DNA of 64,000 nt from Sphingobacterium sp. xlx-96. Its GTDB lineage: Bacteria; Bacteroidota; Bacteroidia; Sphingobacteriales; Sphingobacteriaceae. Within the stretch, counting starts at the first letter, position 1. Each line of letters begins with the position of its first letter. Where the stretch lies: the NCBI RefSeq assembly GCF_011007365.1, contig NZ_WFKM01000013.1, positions 62,001-126,000 on the forward strand. Reading direction: 5' to 3'. Of the stretch, positions 51,208 to 59,649 are shown one piece after another. The position numbers and the translations under genes are program-made. The notes under the pieces were generated by a model. That model had not been told where the DNA came from, did no database searches, and saw nothing but the letters and a program-made list of their open reading frames with translations.

Positions 51208-52473
51208 CTAATTCCTTATACTAATCGCTACCCGTCTATCTTTTGCACGTTCTTTTTCTGAGGCATCCCAAGCTGCAGTTGCAAATTCCGAACCGTAGCC
51301 TTCTGCTCCTACTACCTGGCTACCGAGTCCTTGTTTGTCCAGGTAATCCTTCACGGCATCAGCACGTTGTTGAGATAACTGTTTGTTAAGGGCTTCATCT
51401 CCTCTTTTATCGGTGTAGCCACCTATTTTTATCTTCACCCCAGGGAATAGTTTTAATATTTTTCCAATATTTTCTAACTGCCCTTGGCTCTCCGGAGTGA
51501 CATTGGCAGTGCCGGTTTCAAAATTAAGATTATCAAAATTAAACCATTTTGCTTTCAACTGATCATCGGTCCAACTTTTATAATCAGACTGCAAGAATTG
51601 AACAAGCTGATCTTCAATGCCCGAAGCATATGCTTTTAATGAATTTCCGTCAGGTAGCGCGACATCGATAAGGGAAGTAGCTCCCGAAAGACTATCTCCG
51701 GTCGTAAGGTTGCTGTCTACGCTCGTGACAGCTGTATTGCTTTCCGACTCGGCTTTATTGCTACAACTTTTACCGAACATAAACCATAGTGCGAGAGCAA
51801 CGATCGGAATGAGTATCCACCAAAATCCAGCACCTCTCTTTGCATTATCTACAGTCTTTTGGGTATAGGCCATACTCGGGGCAGCTGCTATGGGTCGACT
51901 AGGGTCTGGGCTATGGAGTTCTTTAGGAGCCTCTGCCGCGGCAAACATGCTACCAAAAGCACCTAATCCAAGTCCAGGCGGAATAGCCGCCGTTATTGCG
52001 GATCGGCTGCCGTTTAGCTGTTCCATGATCTCCGTTACATCCCAATGCCCTCCTTTACTCGTGATACCCGATATTACAGCAGGTATTGACGCTCCAAACA
52101 ATCCACTGACAGATTGTGGGCTCATGCCCAGATATTTACCGACAGACTGTAGGATTCCCTCCAATTTATCGCCAAATATAGAGGTGATAAGGTTATCGTT
52201 CTCAAAATGAGATCGTTCGCCCTGGTCGTCTTTGGAAAAGTACTTTCCTAAGGTGTCGTGAAGATCAAATCCGCTGAACAGATGCTTGGCAGATTGTAGA
52301 ATGCTTGATAATCCTTCCTGATTTCGTCCTAGCAATCCAAGCAATAGCGAAGGGATCGCAATATTGACTCCCTTGTGGACCTGTTCTTTGTCCTCTCCGA
52401 GATGGTTCGCGAGTTTATTCATGACGTCATCAGTAAAGTAGGCTTTGATATTTTGCAAAAGGTTATTTTCCAT
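51208..52473 (-). CDS. DUF937 plus OmpA C-terminal domain protein
   Basis: A 421-residue protein. The N-terminal DUF937/YidB-like part (about 1-150) contains LLQNIKAYFTDDVMNKLANH, GVNIAIPSLLLGLLGRNQEG and MSPQSVSGLFGASIPAVISG. One membrane helix lies near 217-235 (ILIPIVALALWFMF), then an Ala/Thr/Ser-rich linker and the OmpA domain (about 310-421: NFETGTANVTPESQGQLENI, IGGYTDKRGDEALNKQLSQQ, RRVAISIRN) with the peptidoglycan Asp and Arg. It links an inner-membrane helix to the cell wall. Confidence 0.9.
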   Translation of the reverse strand: MENNLLQNIKAYFTDDVMNKLANHLGEDKEQVHKGVNIAIPSLLLGLLGRNQEGLSSILQSAKHLFSGFDLHDTLGKYFSKDDQGERSHFENDNLITSIFGDKLEGILQSVGKYLGMSPQSVSGLFGASIPAVISGITSKGGHWDVTEIMEQLNGSRSAITAAIPPGLGLGAFGSMFAAAEAPKELHSPDPSRPIAAAPSMAYTQKTVDNAKRGAGFWWILIPIVALALWFMFGKSCSNKAESESNTAVTSVDSNLTTGDSLSGATSLIDVALPDGNSLKAYASGIEDQLVQFLQSDYKSWTDDQLKAKWFNFDNLNFETGTANVTPESQGQLENIGKILKLFPGVKIKIGGYTDKRGDEALNKQLSQQRADAVKDYLDKQGLGSQVVGAEGYGSEFATAAWDASEKERAKDRRVAISIRN

Positions 52474-52611
52474 GGCTTTACAATTTTGTTGGTTATATTT
52501 ATTAAGTGTAACAAAACTGTAACGTTTTTGTTTGAATAGAAGTTTTTGTTTTGTTTAACAATAACTTTATATTCCAGTGTTATATTTGACGTAATTTATT
52601 TTACTTTAATC

Positions 52612-54021
52612 ATGCAATTTAAAAAACTTCACCTACTCCTACTCACCTTTTTCATTAGTGTTCAGATTTTTGGACAGCAACCAAAATATATTTTTTATCT
52701 AATCGGTGATGGTATGGGGCTGAATCAAGTTAATCTCGCAGAGATTCATCAGGCCGAAATCCAAGGGAAAAACGCAGTAGTTCCATTAGTATTCACACAG
52801 TTTCCTTACGTAGGTTTTGCCTCGACCTATTCGTTGTCACATGGCATTACTGACTCCGGAGCAGGCGGCACGGCATTAGCTGTAGGCAAAAAAACAAAGA
52901 ATGGTGTCATTGGTATGGATAGTACAGGCACTGTTGCGTATAAAAGTATTGCTTATGCTGCTAAACAGAAAGGGCTAAAAGTCGGTATCACTACCAGTGT
53001 CAGTATCGATCACGCTACACCGGCCTCTTTTTATGCCAATCAAGCAGATCGGAATATGTACTATGAAATCGGTAAGGATATTATAAAATCTAACTTTGAC
53101 TTCTTTGGGGGATCTGGATTTCTTAAACCCAATACTTCCTTTGACAAAAAAAGTATGCCAGAGTTATTGCCTCAATTGGAAAAAGCAGGTTATAAGGTGG
53201 TAAAAGGAAAGGCAGCTTTCGACAAAGAGAAAAATAAAAGCCAAAAAATAGTCTTGATGGATGTAGATGGTGGCGATCCTAGTTCGCTGAAATTTGCTAT
53301 CGATCAAAATCAAGCCGATTTCAAACTAGCAGATATTACACAGGCAGCTATTACTTCATTAAGTAAAGATAATCAAACTGGTTTTTTCTTAATGGTAGAG
53401 GGAGGTAAGATCGACTGGTCTGCGCATGCTAACGATGCAGCAACTACAATAAAGGAAGTTTTGGACTTTAACGAGACTGTAAAAATAGCGTACGATTTTT
53501 ACCGCAAATATCCCAAAGAAACCCTAATCGTTGTTACGGCCGACCATGAAACCGGAGGGCTTGGGATTGGAAATGGAAGTTCAACCCTGAATACAAAAGT
53601 ATTGGCACATCAGAAGGTTTCCCAAGGTGCTTTATCAGCAAAGATAGGCGAGTTGCGCAAGTCTAATCCCAATGCGAGTTGGGATGAGGTTAAGAAATTA
53701 TTGAGCGATAATTTAGGGCTGTGGTCTGCTGTGAAAGTGTCCGAAAAAGCGGAACGTCCGATCTATGAGGCCTATAAAAAGAGCTTTGTGGATCATCACA
53801 ATGAAACTGAAAAGAGCCTGTACGCTAGTGATGATAAAATAGCAACATTGAGCATCGAGTTATTGAACAAGCTGGGAAGTATAGCCTGGGCTTCAAAAAA
53901 CCATTCAGCAGCCTACGTGCCGGTTTACGCCATAGGACAAGGAGCAGAAACTTTTCATCAGAAGCTAGAGAATACGGATATCCCTAAAAAGATAGCTGAG
54001 ATTGCAGGTTTTGACTTTTAA
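52612..54021 (+). CDS. Alkaline phosphatase
   Basis: Start at 52612, signal peptide MQFKKLHLLLLTFFISVQIF ending FGQ. The 469-residue enzyme has the metal Asp in LIGDGMGLNQ, the nucleophile Ser in ITDSGAGGTALAVGKKTKN, then SVSIDHATPASFYANQ, MVEGGKIDWSAHANDA and TADHETGGLGIGNGS. It releases phosphate from organic esters in the periplasm. A separate unit with a strong terminator behind it. No Pho-box assignment was attempted. Confidence 0.95.
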   Translation: MQFKKLHLLLLTFFISVQIFGQQPKYIFYLIGDGMGLNQVNLAEIHQAEIQGKNAVVPLVFTQFPYVGFASTYSLSHGITDSGAGGTALAVGKKTKNGVIGMDSTGTVAYKSIAYAAKQKGLKVGITTSVSIDHATPASFYANQADRNMYYEIGKDIIKSNFDFFGGSGFLKPNTSFDKKSMPELLPQLEKAGYKVVKGKAAFDKEKNKSQKIVLMDVDGGDPSSLKFAIDQNQADFKLADITQAAITSLSKDNQTGFFLMVEGGKIDWSAHANDAATTIKEVLDFNETVKIAYDFYRKYPKETLIVVTADHETGGLGIGNGSSTLNTKVLAHQKVSQGALSAKIGELRKSNPNASWDEVKKLLSDNLGLWSAVKVSEKAERPIYEAYKKSFVDHHNETEKSLYASDDKIATLSIELLNKLGSIAWASKNHSAAYVPVYAIGQGAETFHQKLENTDIPKKIAEIAGFDF

Positions 54022-54044
54022 TATCAATTTAGTTTTACATGTAT

Positions 54045-54070
54045 GCGAAGGGACTATGTAGTCCCTTCGC
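54045..54070. terminator. Strong terminator
   Basis: GCGAAGGGACTA/TAGTCCCTTCGC, a 12-base perfect stem with a two-base loop and TTTTTTAT on the plus strand, between the phosphatase and the convergent ssb gene. Confidence 0.9.
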
Positions 54071-54082
54071 TTTTTTATATAC

Positions 54083-54475
54083 CTATAGAGGTAACTCCCC
54101 TTCGTTTACTGCTGCTGCTGCGTCTACGTCAGATTCAGATCTAGAGCTGTCGAGTACTAAAATTTGATTGACTTTTATTTCCGCCACGTTTCTTTTAATG
54201 CCGTGCGTGTCTGTATACTCATGATACTGTAGTGCGCCGGACAACATAAAAAGATTACCTTTATGCCCAAAGCGCTCCACTATTTTTGTGAGATCTCCCC
54301 AGACAACGCAACTATGCCATTGGGTTACTTCTCGCCACTGACCATTGTTCAATTTCATACGTTCATTTGTAGCTACTCTAAAATTAGACACTCGTGCCCC
54401 TTGACTTGTTGTTTTGATTTCCGCATCAGCACCTAGTCGTCCAATGAGTTGGACTTGATTCATTAAAGCATTCAT
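54083..54475 (-). CDS. ssb: Single-stranded DNA-binding protein
   Basis: A 130-residue SSB with an OB-fold domain (MNQVQLIGRLGADAEIKTTS, VSNFRVATNERMKLNNGQW, WHSCVVWGDLTKIVERFGHK, GNLFMLSGALQY) and a short acidic tail ending NEGELPL. The usual tail tip is D-D-I/L-P-F; here the last residue is Leu and the linker is very short, so this may be a second or accessory SSB. It is transcribed alone on the minus strand. Confidence 0.93.
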   Translation of the reverse strand: MNALMNQVQLIGRLGADAEIKTTSQGARVSNFRVATNERMKLNNGQWREVTQWHSCVVWGDLTKIVERFGHKGNLFMLSGALQYHEYTDTHGIKRNVAEIKVNQILVLDSSRSESDVDAAAAVNEGELPL

Positions 54476-54599
54476 TCTTCTAAAATTTAAATTATCAAAA
54501 AATATAAGTATTTTCGCCTACGGCAGTAATTGCTTGATTGCCAGAGGTAGAACCAAAATTATAAACCAGCTTAACTGATAGTCGGTTGTTAAACGCTTA

Positions 54600-54639
54600 T
54601 ATCCGAATATATCCGTTTATATTCGGATATATTCGGATA
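54600..54639. promoter_or_regulatory. Perfect 16-base inverted repeat upstream of the zinc-finger gene
   Basis: TATCCGAATATATCCG (54600-54615) and its perfect complement (54624-54639), eight bases apart. It holds four ATATCCG-type half sites, two in each direction. It ends 15 bases before the start codon and includes no T-run, so operator or stem-loop in the mRNA leader both fit. Confidence 0.6.
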
Positions 54640-54654
54640 AAGGGAAATAGAATT

Positions 54655-55017
54655 ATGGAAAATAGAAGATGCTTAGAATGCTTAAATCCTATTAAAGGTC
54701 GTTCTGACAAACGTTTTTGCAACGATTCCTGTCGTGGTAGTTACAATAATCGCCTTAAAACGAATAATAGTAATATTGTTAGAAAAATCAATAAACAGCT
54801 GTATAAGAATAGAAAAATCCTCTCCGACCTACTCCGGGAAGAAAAGATGATCAAAGTAAATGAGGATCGTCTGATAACGCAAGGATTTGACTGGGAATAC
54901 CGTACACACGAGCTTTCGACATCCAAAGGACATACTTACTTCTTCGTCTATGAATATGGTTATCTTCCTTTAGAAAATCAACAGTATTTAATAGTAAAAA
55001 ATAAAACGTTGCTATGA
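54655..55017 (+). CDS. Small zinc-ribbon protein
   Basis: Start at 54655, with GGGA-like sequence upstream. The 120-residue protein begins with a four-cysteine cluster, CLECLNPIKGRSDKRFCNDSC, of type CxxC-x12-CxxxC (Cys 6, 9, 22, 26), followed by a basic helical stretch (RKINKQLYKNRKILSDLLRE) and a C-terminal segment with aromatic residues. It probably binds zinc and nucleic acid. Similar genes are seen in Bacteroidota without known function. The large palindrome just upstream suggests autoregulation. Confidence 0.7.
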   Translation: MENRRCLECLNPIKGRSDKRFCNDSCRGSYNNRLKTNNSNIVRKINKQLYKNRKILSDLLREEKMIKVNEDRLITQGFDWEYRTHELSTSKGHTYFFVYEYGYLPLENQQYLIVKNKTLL

Positions 55018-55100
55018 AGTTGGTGCCGGTGCTGCTACGCTCTCAAAGGGGGGGACAAACAGGTGAAGGGGATTCCAATACTATATTTTAAAAACAAAAA

Positions 55101-55130
55101 AACTCAACACAAGTTGAGTTCTTATTTTTT
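55101..55130 (+). terminator. Terminator of the zinc-ribbon gene
   Basis: AACTCAAC/GTTGAGTT stem with a four-base loop, then CTTATTTTTT. It ends just before the tRNA-Pro on the opposite strand. Confidence 0.75.
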
Positions 55131-55134
55131 TCAG

Positions 55135-55208
55135 TCGGGATGGCCGGATTTGAACCGACGACCTCCAGCACCCCATGCTGGCGCGATACCGGGCTACGCT
55201 ACATCCCG
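55135..55208 (-). tRNA. tRNA-Pro, anticodon GGG
   Basis: A 74-base cloverleaf on the minus strand. The acceptor stem pairs CGGGATG with CATCCCG; the anticodon arm reads CCAGC-ATGGGGT-GCTGG, so the loop holds GGG after the invariant T; the T arm has GGTTCAAATCC. No CCA is encoded. GGG reads CCC and CCU proline codons. Confidence 0.95.
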
Positions 55209-55546
55209 AAAAGGAAACCAAATGTAAAGTATTCCATCAGCATTTACAAGGAGAAATCAAATTTTGAAGATTACCATTTAAAATTTGCAATACAACCAGT
55301 AGGTTGAAATTAAATTTGGCTCAAGCTATACCCTTCCATACATTAGTAAGCATCTACAGTAGAACTATTCTAAATAAGTTCGTTTTAGGTAAACATTATG
55401 TAAAAATCCCTTCTATTTTCTTTCTAGAGCCGAATAAAAGTCTATTTTTACGCCTCTTAATGTGCAAAGACTATAAACCCATTAAGTGACATAACGAAAA
55501 TGATTTGCTGATTGCTGAGAAGCATTTACTGTGATTACTAATATTT
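55209..55546. other. Gene-free stretch
   Basis: Upstream of fabH and of the tRNA there are 338 bases without a gene. A frame at 55304-55489 has no family likeness and poor codon use. I see no clear hairpin or repeat here, only A/T-rich sequence. Confidence 0.4.
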
Positions 55547-56545
55547 ATGAGTGCAAGTGTACCGAATAGGCTTTATGCAGCTATAACTGGTGTGGGTGGA
55601 TATATACCGCAGAATACAAGATCAAACTTTGATCTGGAACAACTCTGTGACACCTCCGACGAATGGATCATGAAGCGTACGGGAATCAAGGAAAGAAGAA
55701 TTTTGGAAGAAGATCTGGCGACATCTGATATGGCTGTACGAGCTATTCAGGATCTTGCAGAAAGATACCATAAAGATCTTAAGGATATAGATGCCCTATT
55801 GGTGGCGACATCTACACCGGATATGCCGATGCCCGCAACGGCTAATATCATAGCGGATAAATTGGGGCTGGATAATGTATGGGCATTTGATATGAATGCA
55901 GCTTGTTCTGGTTTTTTATACGCCCTAGATCTAGGTGCTTCATTGATAGAGACCAAAAGGTATAAGAATGTACTTGTCGTCGGGGCGGATAATATCAGTA
56001 CCTATGTCAATATCCATGACCGATCCACGAATATATTATTTGGTGACGGTGCGGGTGTTGTGTGGTTAGAACCCTCTGTAGAGGGCGGTGTTATGGATGC
56101 CTATTTACGTAGTAATGGCTCCGGACGTGCTTTTCTTAATATAGAAGGTGGAGGCTCCTTGTACCCCATGGATGCGGATGATGCTGTTGCGGACATGCGT
56201 TTTTTGAAGCAAGACGGTAAAACTGTTTTTAAGCACGCCGTACAGTCGATGAGCGACGCTTGTTTTAAAGTCTTAGAACGTAATAATCTAACTGTAGATG
56301 ATGTCAATTGGTTGATTCCACACCAAGCCAATCAGCGCATTATCGATGCTGTCGGTCGTGCATTGGAAATGCCTGAAGGTCGCGCGTTGAGTAATATCGA
56401 ATATTTGGGCAATACCATTGCCGCAACGATTCCATTGTGCATCTGGCAGAATCTAAAACAGATCAAAACCGGAGATCTGGTCATGTTGACCGCCTTTGGA
56501 GCCGGGTTCTCCTGGGGAGCAAGTCTTTTTAAATGGATGATATAA
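55547..56545 (+). CDS. fabH: 3-oxoacyl-ACP synthase III (FabH-like)
   Basis: A 332-residue thiolase-fold enzyme with the FabH triad Cys 120 (MNAACSGFLYALD), His 259 (IPHQANQRIIDA) and Asn 289 (GNTIAATIP). The N-terminus ITGVGGYIPQNTRSNFDLEQ and RTGIKERRILEEDLATSDM are typical. It condenses acyl-CoA with malonyl-ACP to start fatty acid synthesis. No plsX, acpP or fabD is adjacent, as it would be for the housekeeping gene, so this may be a second FabH-like enzyme. It has its own terminator. Confidence 0.93.
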   Translation: MSASVPNRLYAAITGVGGYIPQNTRSNFDLEQLCDTSDEWIMKRTGIKERRILEEDLATSDMAVRAIQDLAERYHKDLKDIDALLVATSTPDMPMPATANIIADKLGLDNVWAFDMNAACSGFLYALDLGASLIETKRYKNVLVVGADNISTYVNIHDRSTNILFGDGAGVVWLEPSVEGGVMDAYLRSNGSGRAFLNIEGGGSLYPMDADDAVADMRFLKQDGKTVFKHAVQSMSDACFKVLERNNLTVDDVNWLIPHQANQRIIDAVGRALEMPEGRALSNIEYLGNTIAATIPLCIWQNLKQIKTGDLVMLTAFGAGFSWGASLFKWMI

Positions 56546-56554
56546 GTTAAAAAA

Positions 56555-56588
56555 GGAAGATCGGATAATTTATCCGATCTTCCTTTTT
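56555..56588 (+). terminator. fabH terminator
   Basis: GGAAGATCGGATA/TATCCGATCTTCC, 13-base perfect stem with a three-base loop and a T-run. Confidence 0.92.
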
Positions 56589-56646
56589 TTATGTACTGTA
56601 TAGATCGATTAGAGTGCTTTATGATCAGACAGTCTTTTTTCGGCAT

Positions 56647-56729
56647 CGAACCCTCTAGAAGGGCTCTCCTCCCTCCTAAAACAAAAAGCCCAACTTTCGT
56701 TGAGCTTTATTGGTGGAGCCGGAGGGATT
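56647..56729 (-). repeat. Duplicated tmRNA tail, copy 1 (interrupted)
   Basis: 83 bases identical to 56775-56857 with a 128-base offset. It contains, on the minus strand, the last 19 bases of the tmRNA gene (AATCCCTCCGGCTCCACCA) and its terminator (hairpin 56686-56707). In this copy about 45 bases separate the T-arm-like GAGGGTTCGAA (on the minus strand near 56774-56785) from TCCCTCCGG, so the tRNA-like end is broken. Confidence 0.85.
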
Positions 56730-56774
56730 TTTTGCGTCCCGCATCCCCGCACTTGGGGCCGCAAAGATATTGTT

Positions 56775-56857
56775 CGAACCCTCTAGAAGGGCTCTCCTCC
56801 CTCCTAAAACAAAAAGCCCAACTTTCGTTGAGCTTTATTGGTGGAGCCGGAGGGATT
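56775..56857 (-). repeat. tmRNA tail and terminator, copy 2 (functional)
   Basis: The functional copy: its right part is the 3' end of ssrA (ending 56839) and its left part the ssrA terminator (hairpin 56814-56835, then TTTTTGTTTT on the minus strand). Confidence 0.85.
56814..56835 (-). terminator. ssrA terminator
   Basis: AAGCTCAAC-GAAA-GTTGGGCTT followed by TTTGTTTT on the minus strand, right after the tmRNA. Nearly the same hairpin occurs at 56686-56707 and, on the plus strand, at 60201-60222. Confidence 0.85.
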
Positions 56858-57206
56858 CGAACCCTCGTCCAAACGTAGTATGATTTACGCTTTCTACATG
56901 CTTAGCTTCTCTTTGATTGTCGGGAGAGGGAAGGTGAGTCGCTTACCTATACCTTTCTCCTTATCTGCTGGATCTCACCGATGCTTAGCAAAATCACATC
57001 GGCCAGTTCTATTGTTCGATGCCCCTAATGTTAAACCAAAGAACAGGATCTAACGGGACAAATAGCTATGTTAAGTCTAACTTAAGCAGCTAAGGCGTAG
57101 TTTTCTTCGCCAGTTAAAATTCTGAAAGTTCAGATTAAAGTGCTAGACTCACAATGCACTGCATGCTTACATAACCATCGCTACCCTGTCAATTCCGGTC
57201 GACCCC
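56839..57206 (-). ncRNA. ssrA: tmRNA (transfer-messenger RNA)
   Basis: A 368-base tmRNA. Its 5' end GGGGTCGACCGGAATTGACA pairs with the 3' GGCTCC of the acceptor; the T arm reads GAGGGTTCGAATCCCTC and CCA is encoded. The tag frame (57082-57111) reads GEENYALAA and stops with TAA, close to tags of Sphingobacteria, with the usual degradation end ALAA. tmRNA with SmpB rescues stalled ribosomes. The 3' end is duplicated just downstream. Confidence 0.96.
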
Positions 57207-57342
57207 TTAGTTATGAATTACAAATTTACATATATTATCCGAATCTAATGCAGCAAAAGCGGTAAATCTTTTCAATTACAAACTATTTTGATTATATTGT
57301 GTTGTAATATTTATTAATTAGTTATTTAAATATAAGAGAATT

Positions 57343-58263
57343 ATGTCAGTAGAAAGCCAAGCGGGTACTGTTGCCGAAAATAAACAGGAAACGACGAAGG
57401 AGCCAGTAAAAGCACAAACAACACCAAAAGCGGCAACTTCGACCGCAAAAAAAGCTCCTGTTAAGGCAGCCACACCAAAAACCACGGTGAGTAGACCAAC
57501 TAAAACTATTGTTGTGAAAGCGAGTTCTGCTGTAGCTAAAACCGCGCCTAAGGCTAAAGTTAGTGCAGCAAAAAACGAAGCAGCTCCAGCCAAGGCGGCT
57601 GTAGCAGCAAAATCAACTACGGCCCCCCCCCCTTCAGTTGAGACTACCTCTGCTGCTAAGCAAGCAACAACAGACAAACCGGTAGCGGCAGCTTCAAAGT
57701 CGGTTAATCCTACCAAAGCTGTTCCAGCAATGCCAAGCAAACCTGCTACTCCCAAATCTACTAACACGACAAAACCGACGACAGAAAAAGCAGTTGCTCC
57801 TTTAGCAAGTACCACTGCGACAGCAAAGAATCCCGCTGTTACTACAAAATCCAAGAAGGCTATATCAAGTGCAGTGACAGATAAAGTTGCATCCTACAAA
57901 AAAGAGGAAGAAGCAAAAAAACAGGACTTAGAGAAAATCGTTATCAAGAAAGAAGAGAAGAACGATAAAGATTCGAAAGAGACTAAAAATAAAAACGATA
58001 TGAAGAAAAAAGATTCCAAAGCAGAAGAAGTGAAGAAAGACAAGGAAAAAGGCGCTGAAAAATCTAAGTCAAAAGACAAGAAAGAATCGAAAGACAACAA
58101 AAAGACTAAAAAGGCTGATGCTAAATCAAAAAAAGCGTCAAAAAAGGCTGAAAAGAAAAAGGAAAAAAAGAAAAAAGAGGCATTAACTCAATTGAAAGCT
58201 GTGATCAAAGATTTCTATAAGAAGGTGATGAAACAGCAAAAGAAAAATAACAAAAAGAAATAG
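57343..58263 (+). CDS. Histone-H1-like Lys/Ala/Pro-rich protein
   Basis: A 306-residue low-complexity protein, unusually rich in Ala, Lys, Thr and Pro in the first ~185 residues (PKAATSTAKKAPVKAATPK) and Lys/Glu/Asp in the last ~120 (KKEEKNDKDSKETKNK). A terminal segment (LTQLKAVIKDFYKKVMKQQ) looks helical. It probably binds DNA or RNA through charge. Low complexity makes family assignment unsafe. Bases 57623-57632 are a run of ten C within the frame (coding Pro), rare in this genome. Confidence 0.7.
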   Translation: MSVESQAGTVAENKQETTKEPVKAQTTPKAATSTAKKAPVKAATPKTTVSRPTKTIVVKASSAVAKTAPKAKVSAAKNEAAPAKAAVAAKSTTAPPPSVETTSAAKQATTDKPVAAASKSVNPTKAVPAMPSKPATPKSTNTTKPTTEKAVAPLASTTATAKNPAVTTKSKKAISSAVTDKVASYKKEEEAKKQDLEKIVIKKEEKNDKDSKETKNKNDMKKKDSKAEEVKKDKEKGAEKSKSKDKKESKDNKKTKKADAKSKKASKKAEKKKEKKKKEALTQLKAVIKDFYKKVMKQQKKNNKKK

Positions 58264-58414
58264 ATCTAATAAAGGCATTTTCCAAAAAAATGTCTTTATA
58301 AACATCACCTCCATAAAGGTAAAATCATTAGGAGGTTGTTCGCGTCATTTAGTGCCCGGAATTAGCTCCTACAGCATTTTTGCTAAGTTTGCGCAAATTC
58401 CACTTCATAAAAAA

Positions 58415-58444
58415 AGCCTCTGGTATCGGAAGATATTAGAGGCT
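58415..58444 (-). terminator. Terminator of the small gene at 58474
   Basis: AGCCTCT and AGAGGCT with inner pairing; on the minus strand followed by TTTTTTTATG. Confidence 0.8.
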
Positions 58445-58473
58445 AAAATCATGTATAAATGCCAGTAATGGGA

Positions 58474-58680
58474 CTACAGGTTTTTAGTAGCTTCATAAAA
58501 TTGCATGAGTCTGTAGTGACCGGGACATTTCGTAATATCTTTCTTTTTCCAGACCTCACATTCATAGAATTGCACCTCTAAGAATTTCTCAACATCTACG
58601 ACTCTTTGATGTGGACCTACCATGATTCCCTCCGGATAAGTCTTGCCCAATAGCTCATTTTTCAAATCTTCCACTGTCAT
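58474..58680 (-). CDS. DUF6965-like small protein
   Basis: A 68-residue protein with EDLKNELLGKTYPEGIMVGP, HQRVVDVEKFLEVQFYECEV and CPGHYRLMQFYEAT. Its layout is that of a common, short Bacteroidota protein family of unknown function; the family name is from memory and may be wrong. It lies alone with its own terminator and a -7 box directly before its ATG. Confidence 0.7.
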   Translation of the reverse strand: MTVEDLKNELLGKTYPEGIMVGPHQRVVDVEKFLEVQFYECEVWKKKDITKCPGHYRLMQFYEATKNL

Positions 58681-58684
58681 AACG

Positions 58685-58692
58685 CAAATATA
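58685..58692 (-). promoter_or_regulatory. -7 box four bases before the start codon of the gene at 58680
   Basis: On the minus strand TATATTTG is followed by CGTT and ATG. Confidence 0.5.
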
Positions 58693-58748
58693 CTTCTTAA
58701 TATATGATAATCATTACGTCTATCTAACAAATTCTCATCCAAATGATG

Positions 58749-59336
58749 TCAGACTTCAGTGTTTTTAATCCATTTTTCGACCGATGGAGCCTTATACGCT
58801 CTTATCATGCATATCAGCCTGTCGATATCATCACTGACCAATAGCATTTCTCTGTTTATTGGTTTTAAAAAGCCCTTCTCGACCATATTTTGTAAGAGTG
58901 AAAGGAGTTCGTCATAGAAGCCATTTGTGTTTAGAATAGCTATCGGCTTTTTATGAAGACCGAGTTGTGCCCATGTCAGCATTTCGAATAACTCTTCGAG
59001 TGTTCCGAAGCCGCCCGGCAGCGCAATCACTCCGTCAGAAAGTTCGTTCATCTTTGTCTTCCTTTCGTGCATGGTATTGACGATCACGAGCTCCGTTAGA
59101 TTCGTATGTGCTATCTCTTTATCTTGGAGAAAATGAGGCAATACACCTATTGCTTTCCCTCCGTTTTCCATTACGCCATTAGCTACCGCCCCCATCAATC
59201 CCACGACCGCACCGCCATAGATCAAATCAATATGTTCATGCGCCAATATTTCCCCAAGCCTATAAGCCTCTTGTTCGAATTTCTTGTCTGATCCAGCACT
59301 AGATCCACAGAACACTGTTAAACTTTTTATTGTCAT
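58749..59336 (-). CDS. LOG-family protein (cytokinin-type nucleoside 5'-monophosphate phosphoribohydrolase)
   Basis: Start at 59336 (MTIKSLTVFCGSSAGSDKKF); the longer upstream frame has no homology. The 195-residue Rossmann-fold protein has the LOG signature PGGFGTLEELFEMLTWAQLG and an upstream GGAVVGLMGAVANGVMENGG. LOG enzymes hydrolyse cytokinin ribotides or, in bacteria, nucleotide 5'-monophosphates. It also resembles MoCo carrier-like proteins. Independent transcription unit. Confidence 0.92.
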   Translation of the reverse strand: MTIKSLTVFCGSSAGSDKKFEQEAYRLGEILAHEHIDLIYGGAVVGLMGAVANGVMENGGKAIGVLPHFLQDKEIAHTNLTELVIVNTMHERKTKMNELSDGVIALPGGFGTLEELFEMLTWAQLGLHKKPIAILNTNGFYDELLSLLQNMVEKGFLKPINREMLLVSDDIDRLICMIRAYKAPSVEKWIKNTEV

Positions 59337-59649
59337 AAATACGACCTTTTCTATTACATTAACGATAAGGGGTAGCTCTATCGTATTAAATCCACCGCAA
59401 ACAAGATAATAAAATTTTCGCGATCCCATTCGAAATTATGCCACTATTACTACTTCTCGACCAGGCTCCTGTATGGGGGGCTAAGATCAATCTCTTCCGG
59501 GTAGACTATAGTACACCATAGTGCTGAAGTTGCCTTTGTTCAAAGTTGCTGGCATCCATCTAAATATTCCGTCAATTGCAGGAGCAGTATTGCCGACCTC
59601 CCCTTTCTCCATGACATCTTGTAGGTACTTCTAATATATCCATCATTAA

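Noticed and set aside
55304..55489. Frame of 61 codons upstream of fabH
   Set aside because: No family likeness, no ribosome binding site, A/T-rich composition of intergenic sequence; judged chance.
59438..59521. A 27-codon frame whose product contains WGAKINLFRVDYS, similar to the end of the DUF5686 protein at 46387 (WGKYRLFRVDYV)
   Set aside because: Only about ten alike residues, no upstream part of the gene present. It may be a remnant of a DUF5686-like gene, but evidence is too thin to list.
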